Source of the DNA: Clostridiales bacterium
Lineage (GTDB): Bacteria > Bacillota > Clostridia > Saccharofermentanales > Saccharofermentanaceae
Length of the DNA stretch: 64,000 nt
Assembly: GCA_017510605.1 (NCBI GenBank)
Contig: JAFWMQ010000009.1
Coordinates: 186,001 to 250,000, forward strand
Reading direction: 5' to 3'
Part shown: positions 17,032 through 27,551 of the stretch, one piece after another
Position numbering within the stretch: the stretch's first letter is position 1
Layout of the letters: every line of letters begins with the position of its first letter
Notes under the pieces: model-generated
Seen by the model: only the letters and a program-made list of their open reading frames with translations
Databases searched by the model: none
What the model was told of the DNA's origin: nothing
Translations under genes and position numbers: made by a program

Positions 17032-19290
17032 TTGGATTTTCAGAGTTTTGTTGATTCTGTTTTTTCGCCGACATGCGTCGTTTCCGTTGAAAAGACGGAA
17101 AATGGCGGGTACGGTGATATCCGTCTGGTTGCCGCTAATAAGAAGTATGCGGAACTGCTTGCTTTAAGGATGGTTAATGATTCATCTGACGGATCGAAAG
17201 ACGTGCCTTACACATTTTTTCCGGGTTTGCTCTACACCGAACACATACCGCAGAACACCAGTTTTGAAGATGCGTGTTACCGTGCCGCGATCCTGAGAAA
17301 AGAGATCCATACATATGCACATATCTACAATGTCGATGTCTGGTTTGATATCTATGCCATGCCTTTGGAACAAGAAGACGGGAATACATTTTATTGTTCC
17401 TATTCATGCATTCCGAATTCCAATGCTGATACGCTTCTTGATACATTCAATACTTCACAGACCTCAAGTGATGTTCTCAAGACATGTATTAAGCTCCATA
17501 AAGCGAATAATCTTAAAGGTGCAATGGAAGCTGTCATTTCCGAGATCCGTCTGATCTGCAAGGCCGAGGGATGTACTGTTCTTTTGCTGAATAATGATGA
17601 AGAAGAGTTTTCGATCCTTGCGACTAACTTTGTCCCGAACAGTAAGATCAAGAGGGTTACTGAATTTGACGGATATTATAATGTCGCCAATTCATGGATC
17701 GATATGATCGGAGATGAGGGCGACTGCATCATTATCAGAAATGATGAGGAGATGGATCATATCAGCAAGATCAATCATCCGTGGTATGTGACACTTGTTG
17801 AAGCCGGCGTAAAAAGCGTTGTGCTCTTTCCTTTGCGTCAGGGCAATGAACTGCTGGGCTTTATCTGGGCTGTTAATTTCGATACCGAGAACACGAGGCG
17901 CATAAAGGAGACCCTGCAGCTGACGACTTTCTTCATCTCTTCCCATATTGCAAGGTATAAGGTCATGAAGCGCCTTGAAAGGATGAGCTATATCGATGCG
18001 CTGACGGGATTGCCGAACCGTTTTGCGAGCACGGAATATATTGCCGATCTCGTAAAAAGGAAAGAGAAATTTGCGGCTGTCTCGATCGATCTGAATAACT
18101 TCAAGAGTATTAATGACACGCTGGGATTTGATGCCGGAAACCGCGTCCTGATCGGTGTGACGGAACGCTGGAAAAACATTTCCGGTAATGACACTTCGGA
18201 TCCCGTTAAATATCTTGCGCGTTTAGGCGGCGATGAATTCTTCCTTGTGATCAGTGGTTATAAGTCAGAGGAAGAACTTAAGGAGCTGCTCTGCAGTTAT
18301 ATTGATGCTTTGGGCGAAAACCTGACTGTAGACGGATGCGATCTTTATGTATCTGCAAGTTTTGGATATGCGGAATTCCCGACGGATGCCGATAACGCCG
18401 ATGCACTTATTTCTCACGCCAACTCCGCTATGAACGAGATAAAGAAAGTAAACAGCAGTGAGCATATCCTTAAGTTTACCCAGGAACTGTCCAGAGATGA
18501 GCATATCCTCGAGATCGAGAATATGATAAGAGCTGCCCTTGAGAATGATACGGTTTATTTCAACCTGCAGCCGCAATATGATATGAACCACTGTCTGCGC
18601 GGTTTTGAGGCACTGGCGCGCATGAAGGACAGCGAGGGCAATGTTATCAGTCCGTGTGAGTTTATTCCTGTTGCAGAGAAGGTAGGTCTTATCGACAGGG
18701 TTGACGGCATGGTATTCAGGAAAGCTTCATTGTTTTTTGGAGAATTATTGCGCGAGACTGGAGCAAAGCTTACTCTGAGCCTTAATGCTTCGGTCCGTCA
18801 TATGATGAAGAGCGACTTCCTTGATGAGATCTGCGAACTTCTTCAAAACAGCGGTATTCCTGCCGGGCAGCTTGAGATAGAAATTACCGAATCCATCATG
18901 ATCGATTCTGTTGATAAGGCCCTTCAATGTATAGATGAACTTAAGAGAATGGGCATTCAGATAGCGATCGATGATTTCGGTACGGGTTACTCATCCCTGA
19001 GTTATCTGAACAGATTCCCGGCTGATCTTCTTAAGATCGATAAGTCATTTATCGACAAGATGAATACGAGCGACTCTTCCAGGCAGTATGTTGCCGCGAT
19101 CATTTCGATAGGACATGTCATGGGATTTGATGTTATATCAGAAGGTGTTGAGGATACTGAACAGCTTGAGACACTGAAGAGTATCGGTTGTGATTATATC
19201 CAGGGCTTTATATGGGGACGGCCTCTGTCAGCGGATGAAGCGGGAATGCTGGTCAGGGGAGAGACGGTCAATAAGGATAAGAGATCGTAG
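17032..19290 (+). CDS. PAS-like/GAF/GGDEF/EAL bifunctional c-di-GMP enzyme
   Basis: A 752-residue cytosolic protein. Residues 1-135 resemble a PAS sensor, about 155-310 a GAF domain, then GGDEF (GGDEF intact at 399-403) and EAL. The EAL domain keeps E526-A-L, the EITES and DDFGTGYSSL metal loops, LKIDKSFI, SEGVED and the QG near the end, so phosphodiesterase activity is likely. With both motifs intact it may make and break c-di-GMP, or use GGDEF as a GTP sensor. It starts with TTG, chosen because AAGGAG lies 5 bases before it and no ATG is nearby in frame. It is convergent with the HAD gene. Confidence 0.9.
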   Translation: MDFQSFVDSVFSPTCVVSVEKTENGGYGDIRLVAANKKYAELLALRMVNDSSDGSKDVPYTFFPGLLYTEHIPQNTSFEDACYRAAILRKEIHTYAHIYNVDVWFDIYAMPLEQEDGNTFYCSYSCIPNSNADTLLDTFNTSQTSSDVLKTCIKLHKANNLKGAMEAVISEIRLICKAEGCTVLLLNNDEEEFSILATNFVPNSKIKRVTEFDGYYNVANSWIDMIGDEGDCIIIRNDEEMDHISKINHPWYVTLVEAGVKSVVLFPLRQGNELLGFIWAVNFDTENTRRIKETLQLTTFFISSHIARYKVMKRLERMSYIDALTGLPNRFASTEYIADLVKRKEKFAAVSIDLNNFKSINDTLGFDAGNRVLIGVTERWKNISGNDTSDPVKYLARLGGDEFFLVISGYKSEEELKELLCSYIDALGENLTVDGCDLYVSASFGYAEFPTDADNADALISHANSAMNEIKKVNSSEHILKFTQELSRDEHILEIENMIRAALENDTVYFNLQPQYDMNHCLRGFEALARMKDSEGNVISPCEFIPVAEKVGLIDRVDGMVFRKASLFFGELLRETGAKLTLSLNASVRHMMKSDFLDEICELLQNSGIPAGQLEIEITESIMIDSVDKALQCIDELKRMGIQIAIDDFGTGYSSLSYLNRFPADLLKIDKSFIDKMNTSDSSRQYVAAIISIGHVMGFDVISEGVEDTEQLETLKSIGCDYIQGFIWGRPLSADEAGMLVRGETVNKDKRS

Positions 19291-19309
19291 ATAGCAAAGA
19301 AACAGTTTC

Positions 19310-20014
19310 TTAATCAGCACAGGACATTTTCAACAAAGCTTCTGTCAGTTCATCATCCGTGAAGACTTCTATATCGGATCTTCTTTCAGGCGGCGGCAGA
19401 CCTCTTCTGTTGATCCAGACAGAATGCCAGCCGGCTTTGACTGCAGGGGCAATATCCTTATCGTAATTGTCACCGATCATCCAAATATCTGAGGGGATGA
19501 GCCCGAGCCTCGATTCCATCATGCTCAGTAATTCAATATCAGGTTTGGAATACGGAGTGTCGCCGGTGACGATGATGTTTGCACGGTCGAACCAGCGGTC
19601 CAGTCCAAGCATGTCGACTTTGTGCCACTGATGCTTTGATTCTCCGGCAGTCAGGATGGAGAGTTTGGTTTCAGGGTCGGCTGCGAAGGCATCGAGGACT
19701 TTCTCCATGTCTTCGCTAAGAGCCATGTGGCTCTGCAGTTCAAGGTAGGCGTCTGCGGCAAGGCAGCCGTCGCTTTGCTTATATGGAAGACCGAGGAGTC
19801 TGAACGTCTCGTTATAACGCCAGCCGTTGGTGTCACGTGTTGAGACTTCGCCGGATTCGAGAGCTTCCATGTTGACGTCGCTTTTTTCATAGTAGATCCT
19901 GATGAATTCACGCCAGTCGGGAATCTTTACGCCAAGCACGGTCTCAGCTGCTTTTACGAGCTTGTCCTGCCTGCAGTACAGCGTATCATCAATGTCGAAA
20001 ACGATTCCTTTCAT
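19310..20014 (-). CDS. HAD-superfamily hydrolase
   Basis: A 234-residue haloacid dehalogenase-type hydrolase. Motif I is DIDDTL at residues 7-12 with the nucleophilic Asp, motif II is in LSILTAGE, the lysine of motif III is in YSKPD, and motif IV is MIGDNYDKDI. A helical cap lies between about 15 and 110. This subgroup is typically a phosphatase for small phosphorylated metabolites; the substrate cannot be read from sequence. GGAGGA lies 5 bases before the ATG. It is divergent from the beta-lactamase-like gene. Confidence 0.88.
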   Translation of the reverse strand: MKGIVFDIDDTLYCRQDKLVKAAETVLGVKIPDWREFIRIYYEKSDVNMEALESGEVSTRDTNGWRYNETFRLLGLPYKQSDGCLAADAYLELQSHMALSEDMEKVLDAFAADPETKLSILTAGESKHQWHKVDMLGLDRWFDRANIIVTGDTPYSKPDIELLSMMESRLGLIPSDIWMIGDNYDKDIAPAVKAGWHSVWINRRGLPPPERRSDIEVFTDDELTEALLKMSCAD

Positions 20015-20097
20015 CAGGTCCTCCGAATTAAGGTTAGGTTAAGATAGTTTGTAATATAATAAAGCAGTTTTATGAAAATGGAATAAGGGAGATTTTT

Positions 20098-21855
20098 ATG
20101 AAATCATTTAAAAAGAGCCTTGCGCTTGTTGTCGCATTATTGATGACGCTGCCTTTCCTGGCTTCTTGCTCGGCAATGCCTGTGGAAAAAGAAGAGAAGA
20201 TCTATACAGGATCTTACGAAGAGAAGATCAATGCGTTCTACGAAGACCATAAGGATACAGCAGCCGGTGCGATGGTCGGGGTTTTCGATAAGGACGGCGT
20301 ATTATTTAAAGGCTATTACGGCTATTCGGACATCGCTAATGGCACTAAGGTCGATGAGAATACGGTCATCGACTGGGGTTCGAGCACTAAGACGATGGTA
20401 TGGGTAAGCGTTATGCAGCTTTGGGAGCAGGGAAAGATAGATCTGGAGAAAGATATCAGAGAGTATCTTCCTGACGGTTTCCTTACTAATCTTAAATACG
20501 ACAAGCCTGTCCGCATGATCGACCTCATGAATCACAGGGCGGGTTTCCAGGAATACTATGTTGATATGTTCCTTCCTGCAGGCATGAATGCTTATACTCT
20601 GGAAGAAGCTTTGAAGCTGGAGCAGCCTGCCCAGATCTTTGAACCCGATACGGTCTCTGCGTATTCCAACTGGGGAGTAGCTCTTGCGGGTTATATCGTT
20701 GAGCGCGTCTCCGGTGAGAGCTTTGCCGATTATGTTCATCACCATATTTTCGAGCCTTTGGAAATGAAGGATTCCGCTCTGGCACCTGACCTCATGGATA
20801 ATCCGAGTGTAAGGGAGAGACGCGACAAGCTCATTTGCTATTCGGGAACAACGCCTGTCGGCAATGCATTCTATCTGATCAGCCTTTATCCTGCGGGTTC
20901 ATGCGTATCGACACTTGATGACTATATCAAATTTGCTTCCTGCTTCGTTAAGGATGAGTTCCCGCTTTTCGAGAATCAGGAGACCTACGAAGTGATGATG
21001 TCTGCGACATCTTATTATGGTGATACCGGTGTTGCGAAAAATGCCCACGGTTTCTGGGCGCTCCCTTATGGTTCAAATACATACGGCCACGGAGGCAATA
21101 CCCAGGCATGCTCATCTTATATCACGTTCGATCCGGAGAAGCAGCTCGGCTGCGTCGTAATGACGAACCAGGCAGGTGAGGGCTATTTCAACGGCGAGTT
21201 GTTCAATTCGATCTATGGAAGATCAGTATGGCAGAATCTTATAGCCGGAGATTATAAGAATGGAATGTATCATCCTGCCAGAACAGAACTTGAGGGACCG
21301 TTTAAGATCATGGGCGCAAGCTATATCGATGCAGGTTCATTAAGTGAATTCTTCTGGACATATAATGAGAAAGACGGCATTCCCAAGATCGAGATGCCAT
21401 ACGGCGACTATTATCTGGCTGATACAGGAACCATGATCCTTGATTGCGTCCTTTTCTACGGATGGATGTTATTCCTCGGATTTGCCTTTGTAAGCCTGAT
21501 AGTAAAGGGAATCAGAGCCATCGTCCGCAAGGCAAGAAAGAGCACGAAGAAGATTGTACTCGGTAAGACAACGGGCTTTATTGCACTCGTTGAGCTTTTG
21601 CTCGGGGCATGCGGTCTTGGCATCATCCTGTCTATTGCAGTTTGGCTGCCTCACACCATTTATATGTGGTTCTTCTATGCAGTAGGCGTGCTTACGGTGA
21701 TCCTTACGACTCTTACGCTTTACGGTATCTTTAAATCTATTAAGACACCCCGCAAGGAATCTTCTGTGATCCGCAAGATCTACAACATCATTGCGCTTCT
21801 CGGATCTGTTCTTACTATAATATTCGTAATCTATATGCAGCTCTGGCACTGGTGA
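20098..21855 (+). CDS. serine beta-lactamase-family (PBP4*-like) lipoprotein with C-terminal membrane helices
   Basis: A 585-residue class C-like serine hydrolase. The lipobox is L-A-S-C24, so the mature protein is a lipid-anchored exoprotein. The catalytic motifs are S95-S-T-K98, Y189-S-N191 and a histidine-glycine motif in YGHGGNT. After about residue 440 there are several hydrophobic segments that would be membrane helices, an arrangement known in some PBP-like esterases and D-aminopeptidases of Bacillota. A cell-wall peptide, D-amino-acid or ester substrate is plausible; resistance is not implied. A TATAAT at 20055-20060 lies upstream but has no good -35 partner. Confidence 0.85.
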   Translation: MKSFKKSLALVVALLMTLPFLASCSAMPVEKEEKIYTGSYEEKINAFYEDHKDTAAGAMVGVFDKDGVLFKGYYGYSDIANGTKVDENTVIDWGSSTKTMVWVSVMQLWEQGKIDLEKDIREYLPDGFLTNLKYDKPVRMIDLMNHRAGFQEYYVDMFLPAGMNAYTLEEALKLEQPAQIFEPDTVSAYSNWGVALAGYIVERVSGESFADYVHHHIFEPLEMKDSALAPDLMDNPSVRERRDKLICYSGTTPVGNAFYLISLYPAGSCVSTLDDYIKFASCFVKDEFPLFENQETYEVMMSATSYYGDTGVAKNAHGFWALPYGSNTYGHGGNTQACSSYITFDPEKQLGCVVMTNQAGEGYFNGELFNSIYGRSVWQNLIAGDYKNGMYHPARTELEGPFKIMGASYIDAGSLSEFFWTYNEKDGIPKIEMPYGDYYLADTGTMILDCVLFYGWMLFLGFAFVSLIVKGIRAIVRKARKSTKKIVLGKTTGFIALVELLLGACGLGIILSIAVWLPHTIYMWFFYAVGVLTVILTTLTLYGIFKSIKTPRKESSVIRKIYNIIALLGSVLTIIFVIYMQLWHW

Positions 21856-21922
21856 TAAAGCTTCTCCCAAAGCCCGGAAACAAAGCAATATACGAAGCCT
21901 CAGATTTCCCTCAAATATTCAT

Positions 21923-21951
21923 TTGACTATTTTTGACTTTAAGAGTATATT
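21923..21951 (+). promoter_or_regulatory. promoter of the hrcA operon
   Basis: TTGACT at 21923-21928 and TATATT at 21946-21951 are spaced by 17 bases. The expected start at about 21957 falls inside the CIRCE operator, as in other HrcA-regulated operons. Confidence 0.8.
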
Positions 21952-21955
21952 GTTG

Positions 21956-21982
21956 TTGGCACTCGGAAGGTAAGAGTGCTAA
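21956..21982 (+). promoter_or_regulatory. CIRCE operator (HrcA binding site)
   Basis: TTGGCACTC (21956-21964), nine bases, and GAGTGCTAA (21974-21982) match the CIRCE consensus with one mismatch in the left arm. HrcA binds this repeat and represses the operon until heat shock titrates GroEL. It is the only CIRCE seen in the window. Confidence 0.95.
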
Positions 21983-22005
21983 TCGGAGAAGGGAGAGCAG
22001 AAAAG

Positions 22006-23058
22006 ATGCAGTTAGACAACCGTAAAAAAGAAGTCTTACACGCTATTGTTGATGACTACGTATCGACAAATGAGCCTGTCGGTTCCAAGTCTTTGATCGA
22101 GCGTCACAATTTCCAGGTCAGCTCCGCTACTCTCCGTAATGACATGGCCGAATTAGAGCATCTGGGCCTCATCGAGAAGCCCCATACCTCTGCAGGCCGC
22201 ATCCCTTCGGACAAAGGTTACCGTGAATACGTTAATTCCCTTATGACGATCGATGAGCTGTCCCCAAGGGAACAGCTTGAGATTGAGAAGCGGATAGATA
22301 CCAGCGTAGATGAGGTTACGGATCTCATCAAGAACGCTACGCATACGCTCTCGGAAACTACGGGATTTGTATCGCTCGCTATGAGCCCGAGACTTAAGAA
22401 GAGTTTTCTTAAGCAGCTCAAGATCCTCATGATCGAACCCGGCAAGGCGCTCGTTGTCATGGTGCTTTCTGCAGGCGTGGTAAAGGATAAAGTCGTAAGG
22501 ATACCTAATTTCTTAAGCGATGAGCAGATAATGAAGATCTCCGGAGCCGTTGAAAAGCATCTTACCGGCAAACCGTTAGACGAGATAACACTTGTAACGG
22601 TTGAGAGTGCGGGCAAGAGCACGGATGTTCCGGAACCGCTCCTTAAACAGGTCTTATACGAAGCATATGCTGCGATCAAGCAGGCTGACGAACTGAATAT
22701 CTATCTTGAAGGTGAGCACAGAATGCTGAGCCTTCCGGATTTCAGTTCTTTGGGACGTGCAAGGGACCTTCTCGGAACTCTTTCTGATTCGGGAATGGTC
22801 GCAGGCTATGTAAACGAGATGGAGAATGCCGCGAAAGAGGGAGGATCTGATGATTCTTTCATGATAAGGATCGGCCAGGAGATCACGCTTGAAGGACTTG
22901 ATGACTGCAGCTTCATCACGGCGACTTATAATCTGACTGATTCCGTATCAGGCAATATCGGAGTTATCGGACCAAAGAGAATGCTTTATTCCAAGGTTAT
23001 CTCCCAGATTGATTTTGTTAAGAAAAAACTTAACAAAGAGATGCAGAGATTTACCTGA
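22006..23058 (+). CDS. hrcA: heat-inducible transcription repressor HrcA
   Basis: A 350-residue HrcA, the repressor that binds CIRCE. The N-terminal winged helix contains VGSKSLIERHNFQVSSATLRN and LIEKPHTSAGRIPSD, the usual DNA-contact region. The C-terminal GAF-like part ends with GNIGVIGPKRM. A GTG codon at 21976 lies inside the CIRCE operator, so the ATG at 22006, preceded by GGGAG, is the better start. The gene is autoregulated by the operator directly in front of it and leads the heat-shock operon. Confidence 0.97.
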   Translation: MQLDNRKKEVLHAIVDDYVSTNEPVGSKSLIERHNFQVSSATLRNDMAELEHLGLIEKPHTSAGRIPSDKGYREYVNSLMTIDELSPREQLEIEKRIDTSVDEVTDLIKNATHTLSETTGFVSLAMSPRLKKSFLKQLKILMIEPGKALVVMVLSAGVVKDKVVRIPNFLSDEQIMKISGAVEKHLTGKPLDEITLVTVESAGKSTDVPEPLLKQVLYEAYAAIKQADELNIYLEGEHRMLSLPDFSSLGRARDLLGTLSDSGMVAGYVNEMENAAKEGGSDDSFMIRIGQEITLEGLDDCSFITATYNLTDSVSGNIGVIGPKRMLYSKVISQIDFVKKKLNKEMQRFT

Positions 23059-23097
23059 TCTTATATATCGAAAAACTAAAGGGAAAGGATGATAAAT

Positions 23098-23733
23098 ATG
23101 GCAGATGAAGAGTTATTTTTCGGGGCTGATGACGAGCCTGTAAAGGATGAAGCCGACAACAGCTCCGTAGAAGACGCCGCAGCTTCCGATAAAGCTTCCG
23201 CTGAAGGCGGCGGGCAGGAAAGCCCGGAAACCGCAAAGGGAGAGGCTAAAGAAGCTGAAGAAGCAAAAGAAGAGAATAAGGAAGAGGAAAAGAAAGACGA
23301 TGCCTCAAGCGAGCTTGAAGCAAGATACATGAGTCTTTATGCAGAGTACGACAACTACAGAAGACGTACCCAGAAAGAAAAGGACAACCTTTATGCTGAT
23401 GCGATCGCAACGGTTACAAAGGAATTCTTAACACTTATCGATAATCTTGACCGTGCAGTTGACGGCGCTAAGAAATCTGACGAGAGCTCTCTTGATAAAG
23501 TCATTCATGGAATGGAACTCGTCGGAAGACAGGCACAGGACACTCTCACAAAGATCGGTGTTGAAGAGATACCCGCTGAGCGCGGAACAAAATTTGATCC
23601 TAATCTTCACGATGCAATGATGCACGTTGACGATGAAGAATTAGGAGAGCAGGAGATAGCGATGGTTTTCGCTAAGGGATATAAGTACAAGGACAGAGTC
23701 ATAAGACATGCTCAGGTCCAGGTAGCTAACTAA
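23098..23733 (+). CDS. grpE: nucleotide exchange factor GrpE
   Basis: A 211-residue GrpE, the nucleotide exchange factor of DnaK. About 75 acidic, Ala/Glu-rich residues precede the coiled coil (LEARYMSLYAEYDNYRRRTQKE) and the beta-wing domain (GTKFDPNLHDAMMHV, KGYKYKDRVIRHA). The ATG at 23089 is possible, but AAAGGA is properly spaced from the second ATG at 23098, giving MADEELFF. It lies 39 bases after hrcA. Confidence 0.96.
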   Translation: MADEELFFGADDEPVKDEADNSSVEDAAASDKASAEGGGQESPETAKGEAKEAEEAKEENKEEEKKDDASSELEARYMSLYAEYDNYRRRTQKEKDNLYADAIATVTKEFLTLIDNLDRAVDGAKKSDESSLDKVIHGMELVGRQAQDTLTKIGVEEIPAERGTKFDPNLHDAMMHVDDEELGEQEIAMVFAKGYKYKDRVIRHAQVQVAN

Positions 23734-23767
23734 GTTAAAAACAATTAAGACATAAAGGAGAAAAACA

Positions 23768-24370
23768 ATGGATTTAATCAGATCAAGTTTGGTGCCTACA
23801 GTAATCGAGACCACCGGTCGCGGCGAGCGCGCCTATGACATTTATTCCAGACTTCTCAAGGAAAGAATCGTAATCCTTTCCGAAGAAGTAAACGCAGTAA
23901 CGGCAAGCCTTATCACGGCCCAGCTTCTCTTCCTTGAGGCAGAGGATCCCGATAAGGACATCCAGTTCTATATCAACAGCCCCGGAGGATCTGTATCTGA
24001 CGGTCTTATGATCTTAGACACTATGCGTCTGATCAAGCCTGACATCCAGACGATCTGCATGGGTATGGCAGCTTCAATGGGTTCCGTACTTCTTTCAGCA
24101 GGTACAAAGGGCAAGCGCTGCATCCTGCCTAACGCAGAAGTCATGATCCACCAGCCTTTGGGCGGCGCACAGGGCCAGGCAACAGAGATCCTGATCGCAG
24201 CTGATCACATCAAGGATACAAGAAAGAGACTCAATCAGATCCTCGCAGATAACTGTGGCAAGGACCTTGAGACCCTGATGAAGGATACAGACAGAGATCA
24301 CTGGATGACAGCTCAGGAAGCGCTTGACTACGGTATCGTAGACAAGATCCTTGTAAGCAAGAAAGCATAA
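23768..24370 (+). CDS. clpP: ATP-dependent Clp protease proteolytic subunit ClpP
   Basis: A 200-residue ClpP, the proteolytic barrel of ClpXP and ClpCP. The catalytic triad is S103 (GMAASMG), H128 (MIHQPLGG) and D177 (DTDRDHWM). The gene sits between grpE and dnaK with gaps of 34 and 51 bases, no promoter or terminator on either side, and its own AAGGAG site. This position is unusual, as clpP in Bacillota is usually separate or next to tig and clpX. It should therefore be heat-inducible through HrcA. Confidence 0.97.
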   Translation: MDLIRSSLVPTVIETTGRGERAYDIYSRLLKERIVILSEEVNAVTASLITAQLLFLEAEDPDKDIQFYINSPGGSVSDGLMILDTMRLIKPDIQTICMGMAASMGSVLLSAGTKGKRCILPNAEVMIHQPLGGAQGQATEILIAADHIKDTRKRLNQILADNCGKDLETLMKDTDRDHWMTAQEALDYGIVDKILVSKKA

Positions 24371-24421
24371 TAAGCAGATAGATTAAATTAGCGGTTCTAA
24401 AAGGACCAGGAGGAAAATAAT

Positions 24422-26290
24422 ATGGCAAAAGTAATTGGTATTGACCTTGGTACAACAAACTCATGTGTTGCGGTTATGGAAGGTTCTGAGACAGTTGTTA
24501 TCCCGAATCCCGAGGGAAACAGAACCACCCCTTCAGTTGTAGGTTTTACAAAGACAGGCGAGCGTCTTATCGGACAGGTCGCAAAGAGACAGGCAGTCAC
24601 AAATCCTGACCGTACTATCCAGTCGATCAAGAGAGAGATGGGTTCAGATTATAAGGTATCCATCGATGACAAGCAGTACACACCTCAGGAGATCTCCGCA
24701 ATGATCCTCTCCAAGCTCAAGAGCGATGCTGAGGCTTATCTCGGAACACCTGTCACACAGGCAGTTATCACTGTTCCTGCATACTTCACAGACTCACAGC
24801 GTCAGGCTACAAAGGATGCCGGCCGTATCGCAGGTCTCGAGGTTCTGAGAATCATCAACGAGCCTACGGCAGCTTCACTTGCATATGGTCTTGATAAGGA
24901 ATCTGACCAGAAGATCCTCGTTTTCGACTTGGGCGGCGGTACGTTCGATGTATCCGTACTTGATATCGCAGACGGCGTTTTCGAAGTTCTTGCAACAGCC
25001 GGTAACAACAGATTGGGCGGTGACGATTTCGATAACAAGATCGTTGACTTCCTCGTAGATTCATTCAAATCATCAGACGGTGTTGATTTAAGATCTGACC
25101 GTATGGCTATGCAGAGATTGAGAGAAGCAGCTGAAAAGGCAAAGATCGAGCTCTCAGGTGTAACATCTTCCAACATCAATCTCCCTTACATCACAGCTGA
25201 TGCAACAGGTCCTAAGCACATGGACATCACTCTCACAAGAGCTAAGTTCGATGAGCTCACGGCTGACCTCGTACAGAAGACAATGGATCCTGTTAAGCGC
25301 GCTATGAGCGATGCTTCAGTATCTCCTTCAGATATCGACAAGATCCTCCTCGTAGGCGGTTCCACAAGAATCCCTGCAGTTCAGGACGCAGTTAAGAATT
25401 ATTTCGGAAAAGAGCCTTTCAAGGGCATCAACCCTGACGAGTGCGTTGCTATCGGCGCAGCTATCCAGGCAGCAGTTCTTACAGGTGATGTCAAGGGACT
25501 CCTGCTCCTCGACGTTACACCTCTTTCACTCGGTATCGAGACAATGGGCGGTGTATGCACAAAGATGATCGAGCGTAACACAACGATCCCGACAAAGAAG
25601 AGCCAGGTATTCTCAACTGCAGCTGACGGTCAGACACAGGTTGAGGTCCACGTACTCCAGGGCGAGCGTGAGATGGCAGCTTACAATAAGACACTCGGTA
25701 ATTTCATCCTTGACGGTATCGCACCTGCACCCCGCGGAGTTCCGCAGATCGAGGTTACATTCGATATCGACGCAAACGGTATCGTTAACGTAAGCGCTAA
25801 GGATAAGGGAACAGGCCGTGAGCAGAAGATCACGATCCAGTCTTCTTCCAACATGAGCGAAGAGGATATCCAGAAGGCAGTTAAGGAAGCTGAGATGCAC
25901 GCAGCTGAAGATAAGGCCAACAAGGAGAAGGTCGAAGTCAAGAACCAGGCTGAGACAGCATGCTATCAGGCTGAGAAGACCATGAAGGATGCAGGCGACA
26001 AGATCTCTGACGCTGACAAGGCTCCTGTCAATGACTGCATCACAAAGCTCAAGGATGCTATCTCCAAGGATGACACAGAAGCCATGAAGCAGGGTACTGA
26101 AGATCTCCAGCAGGCTCTCATGAAGCTCGGCGAGAAGATCTATCAGGCTGCAGGCGGAGCTGCAGGCGCAGGCCCTCAGGCTCAGCCGAATCCTGAAGAT
26201 TTCGCAGGTTACGGTTCAGAGTCCGCAGGTCCCGGTCCTGACGCATCAGGAGACGGTGAAGGCTTCAAGGATGCCGGCGGCGACTTCTAA
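24422..26290 (+). CDS. dnaK: molecular chaperone DnaK
   Basis: A 622-residue Hsp70. The ATPase domain starts with [14 protein letters not shown], contains [11 protein letters not shown] and [11 protein letters not shown], and lacks the roughly 25-residue insert of proteobacterial DnaK, as in Gram-positives. The linker [12 protein letters not shown] segment reads [16 protein letters not shown]. The substrate-binding domain is followed by a Gly/Ala/Pro-rich tail ending in acidic Gly-Asp residues. AGGAGG precedes the ATG. A hairpin lies between it and dnaJ. Confidence 0.98.
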   Translation: MAKVIGIDLGTTNSCVAVMEGSETVVIPNPEGNRTTPSVVGFTKTGERLIGQVAKRQAVTNPDRTIQSIKREMGSDYKVSIDDKQYTPQEISAMILSKLKSDAEAYLGTPVTQAVITVPAYFTDSQRQATKDAGRIAGLEVLRIINEPTAASLAYGLDKESDQKILVFDLGGGTFDVSVLDIADGVFEVLATAGNNRLGGDDFDNKIVDFLVDSFKSSDGVDLRSDRMAMQRLREAAEKAKIELSGVTSSNINLPYITADATGPKHMDITLTRAKFDELTADLVQKTMDPVKRAMSDASVSPSDIDKILLVGGSTRIPAVQDAVKNYFGKEPFKGINPDECVAIGAAIQAAVLTGDVKGLLLLDVTPLSLGIETMGGVCTKMIERNTTIPTKKSQVFSTAADGQTQVEVHVLQGEREMAAYNKTLGNFILDGIAPAPRGVPQIEVTFDIDANGIVNVSAKDKGTGREQKITIQSSSNMSEEDIQKAVKEAEMHAAEDKANKEKVEVKNQAETACYQAEKTMKDAGDKISDADKAPVNDCITKLKDAISKDDTEAMKQGTEDLQQALMKLGEKIYQAAGGAAGAGPQAQPNPEDFAGYGSESAGPGPDASGDGEGFKDAGGDF

Positions 26291-26315
26291 TTCAATTAAA
26301 ATCTGATACAATAGT

Positions 26316-26344
26316 CCGGCACGTCTGGGATCCAGGAGTGCCGG
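26316..26344 (+). other. hairpin between dnaK and dnaJ
   Basis: CCGGCAC (26316-26322) pairs with GTGCCGG (26338-26344), and CTGG/CCAG pair inside. There is no T run, so it is more likely a processing or stability element that tunes dnaJ relative to dnaK than a terminator. Confidence 0.5.
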
Positions 26345-26409
26345 ATGAATGTATGTAAGGAACATGTACATATACATGAAGTGTGATTAAAGATCGGAGG
26401 GGTTCCTCT

Positions 26410-27543
26410 TTGGCAAGAGATTATTACGAGGTTCTGGGAGTCACCAAGGGTGCTTCCGATGACGAGATAAAGAAGGCTTTCAGACAGCAAGCCAAGAAAT
26501 ATCACCCGGATCTTCATCCGGGCGACAAAGAGGCTGAGGCCAGATTCAAGGAAGTCAACGAAGCCTATTCGATCCTTTCTGACCCTGACAAGAAAGCTAA
26601 ATACGACAGGTTCGGTCATGCAGGCGTCGATCCGAACGGATTCGGAGGCGGTGGCGGCGGAGCCTACAATTCCTACGATGTTGACCTGGGTGACATTTTC
26701 AGTTCATTCTTCGGCGGCGGATTCGGAGGCAGTTCAAGAAGACGTACCGGTCCTCAGAAAGGTGCCGATCTTAAGTATCACATGGCTTTGGAATTCATGG
26801 AGGCTGCATTCGGATGCACCAAGAATTTCCAGATAACCAAGGAAGATATCTGCAAATCCTGTAACGGTTCAGGTGCCCAGCCCGGAACGAATCCCGAGAC
26901 GTGTCCCACATGCCGCGGTGCCGGACGTGTTCAGCAGCAGACGCAGACTCTCTTTGGTATGACAATGGTCACCAAGGCCTGCCCTACATGTAACGGCAGA
27001 GGAACGGTCATAAAGACACCATGTACCCAGTGCAGAGGCAAGGGAAGACTCAAGACCGTGAAGAACATTAGCGTAACTATTCCTGCCGGTGTCGATACGG
27101 GTGATCTTCTTCCTGTAAGAGGTGAAGGCGAACCTGGTACTAACGGCGGTCCTTACGGTGATCTCTATATCGAATTCAAGGTCAAGAAGCACGATGTTTT
27201 CGAGCGAAACGGAATCAATACATCCTGCAGCGTTCCGATAACATTTGCCCAGGCAGCTTTGGGCGGAGAAGTTGAGATCCCTACCATTTACGGCAAGGAG
27301 AAATACAACCTTAAGGAAGGTACGCAGCCCGGAGATACGATTACGCTCAGGAGCAAGGGTATTCCTAACAAGAACAGTCCGAATATGAAGGGCGACCATG
27401 TCGTAAAATTCGTTCTGGAAGTTCCGACCGGCCTTTCACGCGAACAAAAGCAGCTCATCAAGCAGTTCAATGACACATTGACCGAACGCAATTACATGAA
27501 GAGCAGCCAGTTTTTCCAGAAGATAAAGAATTTGTTTAAATAA
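26410..27543 (+). CDS. dnaJ: chaperone protein DnaJ
   Basis: A 377-residue DnaJ (Hsp40 type I), the J-domain partner of DnaK. The J domain carries YHPDLHPG with the HPD motif, followed by a Gly/Phe-rich linker and four zinc CxxCxGxG repeats ([32 protein letters not shown]). The start is TTG at 26410, giving [10 protein letters not shown], with GGAGGGG about 7 bases before it; a GTG at 26383 lies upstream of that ribosome site and is unlikely. It ends the heat-shock operon. Confidence 0.97.
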   Translation: MARDYYEVLGVTKGASDDEIKKAFRQQAKKYHPDLHPGDKEAEARFKEVNEAYSILSDPDKKAKYDRFGHAGVDPNGFGGGGGGAYNSYDVDLGDIFSSFFGGGFGGSSRRRTGPQKGADLKYHMALEFMEAAFGCTKNFQITKEDICKSCNGSGAQPGTNPETCPTCRGAGRVQQQTQTLFGMTMVTKACPTCNGRGTVIKTPCTQCRGKGRLKTVKNISVTIPAGVDTGDLLPVRGEGEPGTNGGPYGDLYIEFKVKKHDVFERNGINTSCSVPITFAQAALGGEVEIPTIYGKEKYNLKEGTQPGDTITLRSKGIPNKNSPNMKGDHVVKFVLEVPTGLSREQKQLIKQFNDTLTERNYMKSSQFFQKIKNLFK

Positions 27544-27551
27544 TTGACTTT

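Noticed and set aside
16961..17167. Open frame overlapping the start of the GGDEF-EAL gene
   Set aside because: It is in a different frame from the confirmed protein and shows no domain; it is a shadow of the TTG-started gene.
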